Assembly: GCA_937967505.1 (NCBI GenBank)
Contig: CALCJM010000028.1
Span: forward strand, 1 to 33,900
Reading direction: 5' to 3'
DNA: 33,900 bases
DNA from: an uncultured Pirellulaceae bacterium
GTDB taxonomy: Bacteria > Planctomycetota > Planctomycetia > Pirellulales > Pirellulaceae
Both the position numbers and the translations under genes were made by a program. Under the pieces are notes generated by a model. It was not told the origin of the DNA and searched no databases. It saw only the letters and a program-made list of their open reading frames with translations. This document shows positions 8,282 to 15,677 of this stretch, in pieces (position 1 is the first letter of the stretch; each line of letters begins with the position of its first letter).

Positions 8282-9955
8282 ATGGACCGTAAGTTGCCAG
8301 AACTTAAGCTGCAAAGAATGCGGCACCCCAATCGAAACATGATATATCTCCCACCACTGGATTGCAGTTTTCTGCGTCAGGTTGTCAGACCGCGCACGTT
8401 GAATACGGCATTCATCATCGCCTGTTTCGCAGTCATTCATACGGGCTGCCAAACCCGGCAAATGTGGAACGACACATCTCTACCTATTCCACCGCAAGTG
8501 CTGGATCAGGAGACGCTACAGAGCGTCAGATTCCAAAGCCCCGGCGGATCCGGGTCGCGCGGCAGCGCGGGTGGACCGAGTTTTCCGCAACCCACCCAAC
8601 GACTGGTTTCCGATGTCGTGCCGGATTTTGAGCAACTGGCCGAGGCGGACGACGGGTTAAAGCCGGACATCGTCAAGGATGTCATCATCGTAGGCAATCA
8701 ATCCACGCCAACTCACCATCTGACTCGCAATATACGTACCCGTCAGGGAAGGTATTTTGACCCTGACAAGCTCCAGCAAGATGTCAACATGCTTTGGCGA
8801 ATGCCGGAAATCAAAAAGGTCAAAGGCCCGTACCTGGACCGTCAGCCCGACGGCATCGTGGTTCGAATCGAAGTCGAAGAGCGCGTCAGGCTGTCTGCGG
8901 TAAACTTTATTGGCAACCGAGGTATTTCCGACCGGGTTATCAAAAAGAAAACCGGACTTGAGGAAGGTAACCCGCTGGACGTTCACGAAATCCGGATGGC
9001 CAAAACACGTATCGAAGACCTGTACAAGGAAAAAGGATATCCGCGTACACAGGTGGAAATTCTGGACAGCACGGATAACCCCAACAAGGTGACCTTCCTG
9101 ATCCATGAGGACCAACAGCAAAAAATCTGGAAGGTCAACTTCGAGGGCAACACGATCGCCAGCGAGGCGCGACTACGCCACATCGTCAAATCGAAGCCCG
9201 GCATTGCCAAGGTGTTTGGAGGTCTGGCCAAACGCGCCGAAATTGAACAGGACATCCAGCGACTAACGACCTACTATCGTGGTCTGGGATATTTCAATGC
9301 CCAGATTGGCCGCGAGATTAGTGAGAGCAACGACGGACGTTGGTTGTCCGTACGCTTCATTATCAATGAAGGGCCACGTTATACCGTACGTCATGTTCGT
9401 TTCATCGGTAACGAGGCATTCGAGGAATCCCACCTGACCTCCCTGATCACAATGCACCCGGACAAAAACATGCCCGACTTCAACGTCGCCTTGCTGAACG
9501 AAGACCTCAAAGAGATTCGCGATCTCTACGGTAGCCAGGGATTCGTTTTCGCCGATGTCAACGTCGAAAACCGCTTCCTTGAAGAACCCGGTCAGGTAGA
9601 TCTGGTCTACAAAATCAAGGAGGGCAAGCGTTACCGCGTCGGTGAGATCAACGTTCACTACGAAGGCGGAAACTCGGTCACCAAAAGCTCGGTCATCCGC
9701 AGCCGCATCGACTTGCGGCCGGGCGACTACATCGATATGCGAAAAATTGAGGCAAGCAAGGCTAGGTTGGCTCGTTCGCAAATCTTTGCGGCAGGACAAG
9801 GCGGAGCCCCTCCGTCCATTGTCGTCAAACCGCAGGAACTCAAAGATATCGAAACGATGGCTGACATGCACAACGCGCCGTCATCTCACCAGCGATCAGC
9901 GCGTGCCGTCGGCGGTAGTGGAAGCCGCAGCCCGGGCGGATCGAGCCGCCGTTAA
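8282..9955 (+). CDS. BamA POTRA-domain half (split Omp85), putative lipoprotein
   Basis: A 557-residue periplasmic part of the BamA outer-membrane protein insertion machine. Translation probably starts at the ATG at 8282 with an AGGTGAGG site; an in-frame ATG at 8339 directly before the signal-like segment is an alternative. A hydrophobic segment ends in HTGC (residues ~46-49), an atypical lipobox. After a Gly/Ser/Pro linker come five POTRA repeats, roughly residues 130-205, 206-282, 283-368, 369-452 and 453-510. Markers are the VIIVGNQ, VNFIGNR, VNFEGNT, VRFIGNE and INVHYEGG strands and the LYKEKGYP, YYRGLGYF and LYGSQGFV helices. There is no beta-barrel: the protein ends in a Gly/Ser/Arg tail and a TAA. 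The barrel is encoded by the next gene, 39 bases downstream and in the same frame. Confidence 0.9.
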   Translation: MDRKLPELKLQRMRHPNRNMIYLPPLDCSFLRQVVRPRTLNTAFIIACFAVIHTGCQTRQMWNDTSLPIPPQVLDQETLQSVRFQSPGGSGSRGSAGGPSFPQPTQRLVSDVVPDFEQLAEADDGLKPDIVKDVIIVGNQSTPTHHLTRNIRTRQGRYFDPDKLQQDVNMLWRMPEIKKVKGPYLDRQPDGIVVRIEVEERVRLSAVNFIGNRGISDRVIKKKTGLEEGNPLDVHEIRMAKTRIEDLYKEKGYPRTQVEILDSTDNPNKVTFLIHEDQQQKIWKVNFEGNTIASEARLRHIVKSKPGIAKVFGGLAKRAEIEQDIQRLTTYYRGLGYFNAQIGREISESNDGRWLSVRFIINEGPRYTVRHVRFIGNEAFEESHLTSLITMHPDKNMPDFNVALLNEDLKEIRDLYGSQGFVFADVNVENRFLEEPGQVDLVYKIKEGKRYRVGEINVHYEGGNSVTKSSVIRSRIDLRPGDYIDMRKIEASKARLARSQIFAAGQGGAPPSIVVKPQELKDIETMADMHNAPSSHQRSARAVGGSGSRSPGGSSRR

Positions 9956-9994
9956 ACCAATCTGATCATCGCGCATCAACTCAACGAACCAACT

Positions 9995-11689
9995 ATGCAA
10001 ATCCATTTTCCAACTCGCCTGGTCAAATCCATTGGCATCAACTGCCTAGGATGCCTGTGGCTGTTAACAGCACTCGGATGCCAGAACGGCCCTTTGCAGA
10101 ACCGCGATTTTGGTGCCTTCGATGGCCTCGGCGGCTTCGATGCGCCCATTTTACCGGCAACGCTGACACACCCCCAAGACTCCGGCGATGAAACAGCCGT
10201 CAGAGGGCAAAGCCCCGATGGTAATTTTTGGTACGGAAACTCACCCAACACTGCTGCTCAGAACGGCCAGACATCCCCACCCACCGCTGAACCTGTGCAC
10301 CAGGCTGGCAGTATCGGGACCGTTGGCCGCCAGCAGGGATTTGCCCAGAGCTACGCCCCCGGCAGTACCGGCAATCGCAGCAATGTGCAGCAAGCAACCT
10401 ATCAATACCCGGAAATTCCACGGAACCGTGGCATCCTCACCGGCAATGGACTGAACTCGCCAAACATCGGCGACCCCAACCAGTTGAACCCGATTGTCCA
10501 GCCATTCGAGCGCGGTGGAAACGCGTCAGTGCCCTTTGGCAACGTTCCCAACGCCTATTTCCCGGCGGCCGATTACGCGGATCTGGATGTTACGGTGGCC
10601 CAAACTAACACCGGCCGAATTAATATCGGCGGTGCCTACAATTCGGACAACGGCATCGTTGGTCAGTTCATCATCGATGAAAAAGACTTTGACATCACTC
10701 GATTCCCACGCAACTTCCGGGACATCCTAGACGGCAACGCGTTTCGCGGTGGTGGCCAGGCGTTTCGCTTGGAGGTTGTGCCCGGTCAAGATCTGAAGCG
10801 TTACCTAGTGAGCTTCACTGAACCTTATTTTCTGGGCACCGATTATTCGTTCAGCGCCAGTGGCTATCTGTTTGACCGACGCTATTTCGACTGGGATGAA
10901 AACCGGCTGGGCGGACGATTCTCTCTTGGTCGTCGACTCACACCGGATCTGTCAGTCAGTGCCGGGCTGCGTCTGGAGCGTGTCAGGGTCGATAATACCC
11001 GGGACGAAATCACTGATGAATCGGGCCAAACGACCTCGCAACAACTTAACGAGGTGCTTGGCAGGAGAAACCTGTTCATTGGAAACGTTGGTTTGATTCG
11101 TGACACACGCGACCATCCCTTCTTGGCGACCAAGGGAACCTACATGTCGGCGACATTCAGCCAGGCGTTTGGTGACTTCAGCTATACCCGCGCAGATGTC
11201 GAATACCGCAGATACCGGTTAATGTACGAACGCCCGGATCGCTCCGGACGACACACCGTCAGCTACGGAACAAAGCTGGGCTTCACCGGCAGTGACACGC
11301 CCGTCTACGAGCAGTACTTTGCCGGTGGTTTTTCAACCATGCGTGGTTTTGATTTCCGCGGTGTCGGTCCAAAGGAGGGAGCGATCCCCGGCGATGGCGG
11401 CGTGCGTGTCGGTGGTGAGTTCCAATGGCTGAACACGGTCGAGTACCAATTTCCTTTAACCGCAGATGACATGGTCAAAGGCGTCGTGTTTTGCGATTTT
11501 GGAACCGTCGAATCCGATGTCAGCCTAGATAACTTCCGGGTTGCTCCGGGTTTTGGTTTCCGCGTCAACATGCCAGCGGCAGGTATCGGTGCCCCGCTGG
11601 CGTTCGATTTCGCGTTCCCGGTTGCTGTCGCCGATGACGGCTCGGACGACGAAAGAACCTTCAGCTTTTATCTGGGCGTGCTGAGGTAG
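9995..11689 (+). CDS. BamA beta-barrel half (split Omp85), putative lipoprotein
   Basis: A 564-residue outer-membrane barrel. It has its own export signal (hydrophobic CLGCLWLLTALGC, Cys ~29 as possible lipidation site), then ~160 residues of Gln/Asn/Pro/Gly-rich linker. DLDVTVAQTNTGRINIGG follows, corresponding to the last POTRA5 strand and first barrel strand of ordinary BamA. The barrel then shows FTEPYFLGTDYSF, LIRDTRDHPFLATKGTYM, YEQYFAGGFSTMRGFDF (the invariant RGF motif of Omp85 loop 6) and a C-terminal strand ending TFSFYLGVLR, with the terminal hydrophobic/aromatic pattern of barrel proteins. No Shine-Dalgarno is obvious, so coupling to the POTRA gene is likely. Together the two proteins would form the complete insertase. 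Confidence 0.93.
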   Translation: MQIHFPTRLVKSIGINCLGCLWLLTALGCQNGPLQNRDFGAFDGLGGFDAPILPATLTHPQDSGDETAVRGQSPDGNFWYGNSPNTAAQNGQTSPPTAEPVHQAGSIGTVGRQQGFAQSYAPGSTGNRSNVQQATYQYPEIPRNRGILTGNGLNSPNIGDPNQLNPIVQPFERGGNASVPFGNVPNAYFPAADYADLDVTVAQTNTGRINIGGAYNSDNGIVGQFIIDEKDFDITRFPRNFRDILDGNAFRGGGQAFRLEVVPGQDLKRYLVSFTEPYFLGTDYSFSASGYLFDRRYFDWDENRLGGRFSLGRRLTPDLSVSAGLRLERVRVDNTRDEITDESGQTTSQQLNEVLGRRNLFIGNVGLIRDTRDHPFLATKGTYMSATFSQAFGDFSYTRADVEYRRYRLMYERPDRSGRHTVSYGTKLGFTGSDTPVYEQYFAGGFSTMRGFDFRGVGPKEGAIPGDGGVRVGGEFQWLNTVEYQFPLTADDMVKGVVFCDFGTVESDVSLDNFRVAPGFGFRVNMPAAGIGAPLAFDFAFPVAVADDGSDDERTFSFYLGVLR

Positions 11690-11723
11690 ACCAGCAATGG
11701 ATGCCTCTCTCCACAAGGGAGGA

Positions 11724-12776
11724 CTACTGGTTTCCCAAATACGGATAATCGGTTGCCAGCAAACCTGTTTCTTTGGCCTGCCGCCAAAACGTGTCGGACA
11801 GTCTTGTGTTGGCTAACTCCACGTTCGATGTCACACGTTCCGGTTTGCTGGAGGACAGTGCAATCGAAACCACCCCCGGCGGCGATAATGCGAACTCCAC
11901 ACAAGCAGCCGCCGGCTTGACGGAGTGACTCTCACACAGCGCAAAAAACCTGTCGCGGTAGTCGGCAATCTTTTGATCGGCCGGGTTGGACAGATCCAGT
12001 TCCCGATAGTCAAATGATTGGCCACCCACCATGTACCCGGCATGAAATACAGCGCTGTTGAAGATCGGAATACTCCGGCGGTTAAGACTTTCAACGAAAT
12101 CCAGCAGCTCCTGCGGATGGCGGTAAATGGTCAGGCTGTTGGCCAGCATCACCCAATCCAGTTTTACATGTTCGTCGATTGCCTGGATCGCTTTCCAGTC
12201 CTTGCTGCCGACACCGATGGCCCAGCATTTCCCCTGGTCGCGTAATTCTCCAAGCGCTTTGTAAGCGTCAAGAATATCGGCCATCCTGCGATCCCGATCA
12301 TCCCCGGACACTGCCGCCGCCAAATACTCATCGGGATCGTGGATGGACAGAAACTGCGATTGATAGCCGTCTCCCAACAGTGAATTACCCTGTTCCCAAC
12401 ACTCCAGAATCCCGTCGTAGCCAATGCATTGGACGGCATCGTTCTTCAGTCCCACCCAAGCCCCGGGTTCGAACGTGGGCTCAGCGGTCGTCAGCGGGAC
12501 GCGTTTCCAACCCAGTTTATTGCTGACGATTACCTTGTCGGGGTCCGCGTTGAGCGCCCTGAGGTTGTTGCCGATGACTTCCAGTGCCAATCCTGCCCCG
12601 TATTTTCCGGCCGTATCAACAACCACCGTATCGCCCGTTTCGAACCATTGGCGAGAAATTTCCAATTTGGTTTCTTCGGGAAGGTCAACAAACAGGTTCC
12701 CCAAAGTCGCCGTTCCAAAAATCACGCGCGGAACATCAAGGTTTACAGTACCAACTTTCATGGTCGTCTTTTTCAA
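11724..12776 (-). CDS. Aldo-keto reductase, L-fucose / D-threo-aldose dehydrogenase-like
   Basis: A 350-residue cytoplasmic NAD(P)-dependent aldo-keto reductase. The catalytic tetrad is visible: Asp54 and Tyr59 in VVVDTAGKYG, Lys87 in VSNKLGW, and His146 in LSIHDPDE. The form and length resemble the D-threo-aldose 1-dehydrogenase (L-fucose dehydrogenase) and pyridoxal dehydrogenase branch, which oxidises the sugar to the lactone. The upstream gene on the same strand is a FucP-type transporter, which supports a role in L-fucose or related sugar catabolism. The ATG lies about 15 bases beyond a strong intrinsic terminator, so expression may rely on partial read-through or attenuation. It converges on the BamA barrel gene with a 34-base gap. 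Confidence 0.85.
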   Translation of the reverse strand: MKKTTMKVGTVNLDVPRVIFGTATLGNLFVDLPEETKLEISRQWFETGDTVVVDTAGKYGAGLALEVIGNNLRALNADPDKVIVSNKLGWKRVPLTTAEPTFEPGAWVGLKNDAVQCIGYDGILECWEQGNSLLGDGYQSQFLSIHDPDEYLAAAVSGDDRDRRMADILDAYKALGELRDQGKCWAIGVGSKDWKAIQAIDEHVKLDWVMLANSLTIYRHPQELLDFVESLNRRSIPIFNSAVFHAGYMVGGQSFDYRELDLSNPADQKIADYRDRFFALCESHSVKPAAACVEFALSPPGVVSIALSSSKPERVTSNVELANTRLSDTFWRQAKETGLLATDYPYLGNQ

Positions 12777-12789
12777 TCAAATCGAAGGG

Positions 12790-12832
12790 ATCAAAAATCA
12801 CTGGCTCTCCAACACACAACGGGAGAGCCAGT
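12790..12832 (-). terminator. Intrinsic terminator between transporter and aldo-keto reductase genes
   Basis: A perfect 11-bp stem (ACTGGCTCTCC at 12800-12810, GGAGAGCCAGT at 12822-12832) is followed on the minus strand by GATTTTTGA. It sits in the 151-base gap between the FucP-type gene and the aldo-keto reductase. Its position just before the reductase start suggests attenuated or independent expression of the downstream gene. Confidence 0.8.
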
Positions 12833-12927
12833 CCAAAACTGCGTCTGATTAGTGGCTGCGCTGATGCCGACCACCGCGGGCAGTCCGGTAACAACCACGA
12901 GCCATATGCGACCGGTGACGCCGCCGG

Positions 12928-14313
12928 TTATGCGGCCGCTGCGGTTGTCGTCCGTCGATCGTGATAAAGCATCACACGAAGTCCATAGAGAGCAATCACA
13001 ACGAAACAGATCAAAGGCAGAATGAAGGAGAACGAAACTCCTTTGGCATCGACGACTGCCGCTTGTGCCAATGGCAGGATAGAGCCGCCTGCAATCGCCA
13101 TGACCAATCCGGCCGCTGCCAGTTTTGAGTCTTCTCCAAGACCTTTAAGCCCAATCCCGTAAATCGTCGGGAACATTAGCGACATGCAACCTGACACCCC
13201 AACCAGAGCATACAGTCCGGCGAAAGAAGTACCCTGCATCGCGAAAGCACACAGGCCAATTCCTACTGTCGATAGCACAGCCAACAACATGCCCGCGTTC
13301 ATGAATCGCAACAGGAAAGTACAGACAAACCGGGCCACGGCAAACAACACCAGCGAGTAAATCGAATAGGTGGTTGCGGCGGCCGAAGCATCACCTTCGG
13401 AAAGCCCGGTGCCTTTGAAGACCTCGGTACCGTAGTGAACAATGTAGGTCCAGACTGCAATTTGCGCCCCCACATAAAACAATTGCGCAATCACGCTTTC
13501 GACGTAGCGCGAATTGCCCATAAGTCGTCCAAAGGTTCCCCCCAGATCAAGCCCGGCACCGTCGTTGGATTTACTGCGCGGCATCTTGGTCAAAAGAATC
13601 GCTAGGAAGACAACGGCCAGAACAATTCCAATCGTCACGTAAGGACCACGCACAACGCCAAGGTCCGTCAGCTTTAGCGCTTCGAATTCAGCCGTCGGAA
13701 GTTCGGCGCGTTCCGGACCGCTCAGGGGGCTGATCTTTTCAAGAATGAATGTTTTGGCGACCCAGGCACCAGTAATCGATCCAATCGGATTGAATGCCTG
13801 CGCGAGATTCAGACGCTGAGTGGCCGTTTCCTCACTCCCCATCGAAAGGATATAGGGGTTGGCACTGGTCTCCAGAAAACTCAAACCGCAGGTCATGATG
13901 AAAAAAGCCGCACAGAATGGCCAGAAGATTCCCCATTGGCTGGCAGGAATAAACAGCAATCCACCGGCCGCATACAAAACCAACCCCAGCAGAATGCCGG
14001 ACTTGTAAGTAAATCGCTTGATAAAGATCGCGGCAGGAATCGCCATAAAGCAGTATCCGCCATAAAACGCAAACTGCACAAAAGCACTAATAAATGTGCT
14101 CTGGTTAAAAATGTTTCCAAACCCCTTCACCAACGGATTGGTAATATCGTTGGCAAATCCCCACAACGCAAAACAGAACGTGACCAAAATAAAAGGGATC
14201 AGATACTGCCCCGGAATGACACCGCCCGAATCAGCGCCGTTTTGACGGTCTGAATTACTCTGGGCAACTGCACTGTCTGGAGATTCGTAAGGATTGTTTT
14301 CTTTATCTGTCAT
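12928..14313 (-). CDS. fucP: FucP-family sugar:H+ symporter (MFS)
   Basis: A 461-residue inner-membrane transporter of the fucose-galactose-glucose:H+ symporter branch of the major facilitator superfamily, with about 12 hydrophobic segments after a 30-residue polar N-terminus (NPYESPDSAVAQ). Family hallmarks include FCFALWGFANDITNPLV in helix 1, LSFLETSANPYI in the first half and NLAQAFNPIGS before helix 6. Late in the protein MFPTIYGIGLKGLGEDSK is typical of FucP-like sequences. It probably imports L-fucose or a related sugar, consistent with the aldo-keto reductase gene downstream. The C-terminus is a basic/Thr/Ala tail. The substrate is inferred, not proven; other sugars (glucose, galactose, mannose) are used by relatives. 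Confidence 0.88.
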   Translation of the reverse strand: MTDKENNPYESPDSAVAQSNSDRQNGADSGGVIPGQYLIPFILVTFCFALWGFANDITNPLVKGFGNIFNQSTFISAFVQFAFYGGYCFMAIPAAIFIKRFTYKSGILLGLVLYAAGGLLFIPASQWGIFWPFCAAFFIMTCGLSFLETSANPYILSMGSEETATQRLNLAQAFNPIGSITGAWVAKTFILEKISPLSGPERAELPTAEFEALKLTDLGVVRGPYVTIGIVLAVVFLAILLTKMPRSKSNDGAGLDLGGTFGRLMGNSRYVESVIAQLFYVGAQIAVWTYIVHYGTEVFKGTGLSEGDASAAATTYSIYSLVLFAVARFVCTFLLRFMNAGMLLAVLSTVGIGLCAFAMQGTSFAGLYALVGVSGCMSLMFPTIYGIGLKGLGEDSKLAAAGLVMAIAGGSILPLAQAAVVDAKGVSFSFILPLICFVVIALYGLRVMLYHDRRTTTAAAA

Positions 14314-14693
14314 AATCAGTCGTCATGGGTGATGCAGGTAGGAAAATGGAAACCTTGCAGGTGGTGGAGGGAACTTGGCCAAACCAAGACAAACCAAGCA
14401 GTTGCCGGAACGCCTGTAAATAAGCATCCCACTCCCGTTCATCACAGCACCTGCGGATGTTACGATAACAGCACATTCTAGTCACCGTAATCGGCTTGTG
14501 ATACAGGTTGTCAGCCGGAGTTCAAAAAAATCAACTCCGACTCTAACGATTGGCGAAACTGATCCGCGCGAGGAACGTTTCACCAATCGGGACAGCAATC
14601 GGTTACCGCATTTCAGGTGGCTTCCACTTGGTGTTGCCTGCTGATTCAAAATCTCCCCGTCATTTCAAAAAACCACAAACGAAGCAAATCATC
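14314..14693. promoter_or_regulatory. Divergent intergenic region between transporter and TIM-barrel genes
   Basis: No gene is seen. CGGAGTT (14516-14522) and AACTCCG (14533-14539) form a perfect 7-bp inverted repeat around an A-rich loop, a possible operator or hairpin. The frame of the rightward gene can be extended to a TTG/GTG-like start near 14550, but that adds ~48 residues ahead of a perfect Tat signal and is unlikely. No promoter consensus could be identified with confidence. Confidence 0.4.
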
Positions 14694-15677
14694 ATGACAC
14701 AGAACAACCATCCCAATCCTGATCGCCGGACATTCCTGACTGCGGCAACTGCCGCAACTGCCGCAGCCTCACTGGCGGTGGCCAGCTCTGGTGTGGCCGC
14801 CGCCCAGGAAAACACCAGCAAGAAATTCTCCATGAAGTTTGCACCTCACCCGGGCATGTTCAAGGCATCGGCGGGCAAGGACGTGATTGATCAGATTAAC
14901 TTCTGCCATGAACAGGGTTTCACGGCGTTTGAGTACAACGGCATCAAAAAGGAAACCGAACAGAAGCAACAGAAAATTGGCGACACCTTAAAGCAAAACG
15001 GCATGGAGATGGGCGTGTTCGTGGCGTACGCCGATTTCGTCCGTCCAACTTTCGCCAACCCCAATGAAAAAACCACTACGGAGGTCCTAGACCAAATCAA
15101 GGGCTCTGTCGATGTCGCGAAACGTTGTGGTGCGCGGTTTGTTACCGTAGTGCCCGGTTCGATTGACCAACCTGCCCCGGGAGGTGACCGATATGGTGGC
15201 CCGCGACTGGCCGAAGGTTTTCAAACGGGTTATGTCATCGATATGCTACGGAAGTGCGCCGAGATTCTCGAACCCGAGAAAATTGTCATGGTGCTGGAAC
15301 CACTCAACTGGCACGCCAATCACGGCGGGGCGTTCCTGCGCGACTCTGATCAAGCCTACGCGATTTGTCGCGCGGTTGATTCGCCCAGTTGCAAGATTCT
15401 GTTTGACATCTACCACCAGCAGATTAGTGAAGGGAACCTGATCCCGAATATCAATCGGGCATGGGACGAGATTGGTTACTTTCAGGCCGGCGACAACCCG
15501 GGCCGCAAGGAACCGGGCACCGGGGAGATTCACTACGGCAATGTTTTCAAAGCGATCGCAGATCGCAGCAAAAAAGACGGGCGCGATCTGATCGTCGGCA
15601 TGGAGCACAAAAATTCGAAGGGCGGTAAAGCAGGCGAGCAGGCCGTGATCAACGCCTATCGCGCGGTCGAACCGTAG
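14694..15677 (+). CDS. Tat-exported sugar phosphate isomerase/epimerase-like TIM barrel
   Basis: A 327-residue protein from the ATG at 14694, which places the twin-arginine signal at the start (DRRTFLTAATAATAAA, cleavage probably after VAAAQ). The mature part is an AP-endonuclease-2/xylose-isomerase-like TIM barrel resembling hydroxypyruvate isomerase-like proteins. Relevant strands are FVTVVPGS, VMVLEPLNW (metal-binding Glu), ILFDIYHQQ (Asp and His) and LIVGMEHKNS (late Glu). Planctomycetes export many such proteins; the natural sugar substrate is unknown. Divergent from the FucP-type transporter, so it may belong to the same sugar theme. Its 3' end overlaps the convergent hydrolase-like gene by 29 bases. 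Confidence 0.88.
   Translation: MTQNNHPNPDRRTFLTAATAATAAASLAVASSGVAAAQENTSKKFSMKFAPHPGMFKASAGKDVIDQINFCHEQGFTAFEYNGIKKETEQKQQKIGDTLKQNGMEMGVFVAYADFVRPTFANPNEKTTTEVLDQIKGSVDVAKRCGARFVTVVPGSIDQPAPGGDRYGGPRLAEGFQTGYVIDMLRKCAEILEPEKIVMVLEPLNWHANHGGAFLRDSDQAYAICRAVDSPSCKILFDIYHQQISEGNLIPNINRAWDEIGYFQAGDNPGRKEPGTGEIHYGNVFKAIADRSKKDGRDLIVGMEHKNSKGGKAGEQAVINAYRAVEP

Noticed and set aside
12424..12852. Long plus-strand frames opposite the aldo-keto reductase
   Set aside because: Antisense shadows of a gene with a full catalytic tetrad and good family match.
14516..14539. Inverted repeat CGGAGTT/AACTCCG as a terminator
   Set aside because: It lies between divergent genes where no transcript should end, and the A-rich part is in the loop; kept only as a possible operator.
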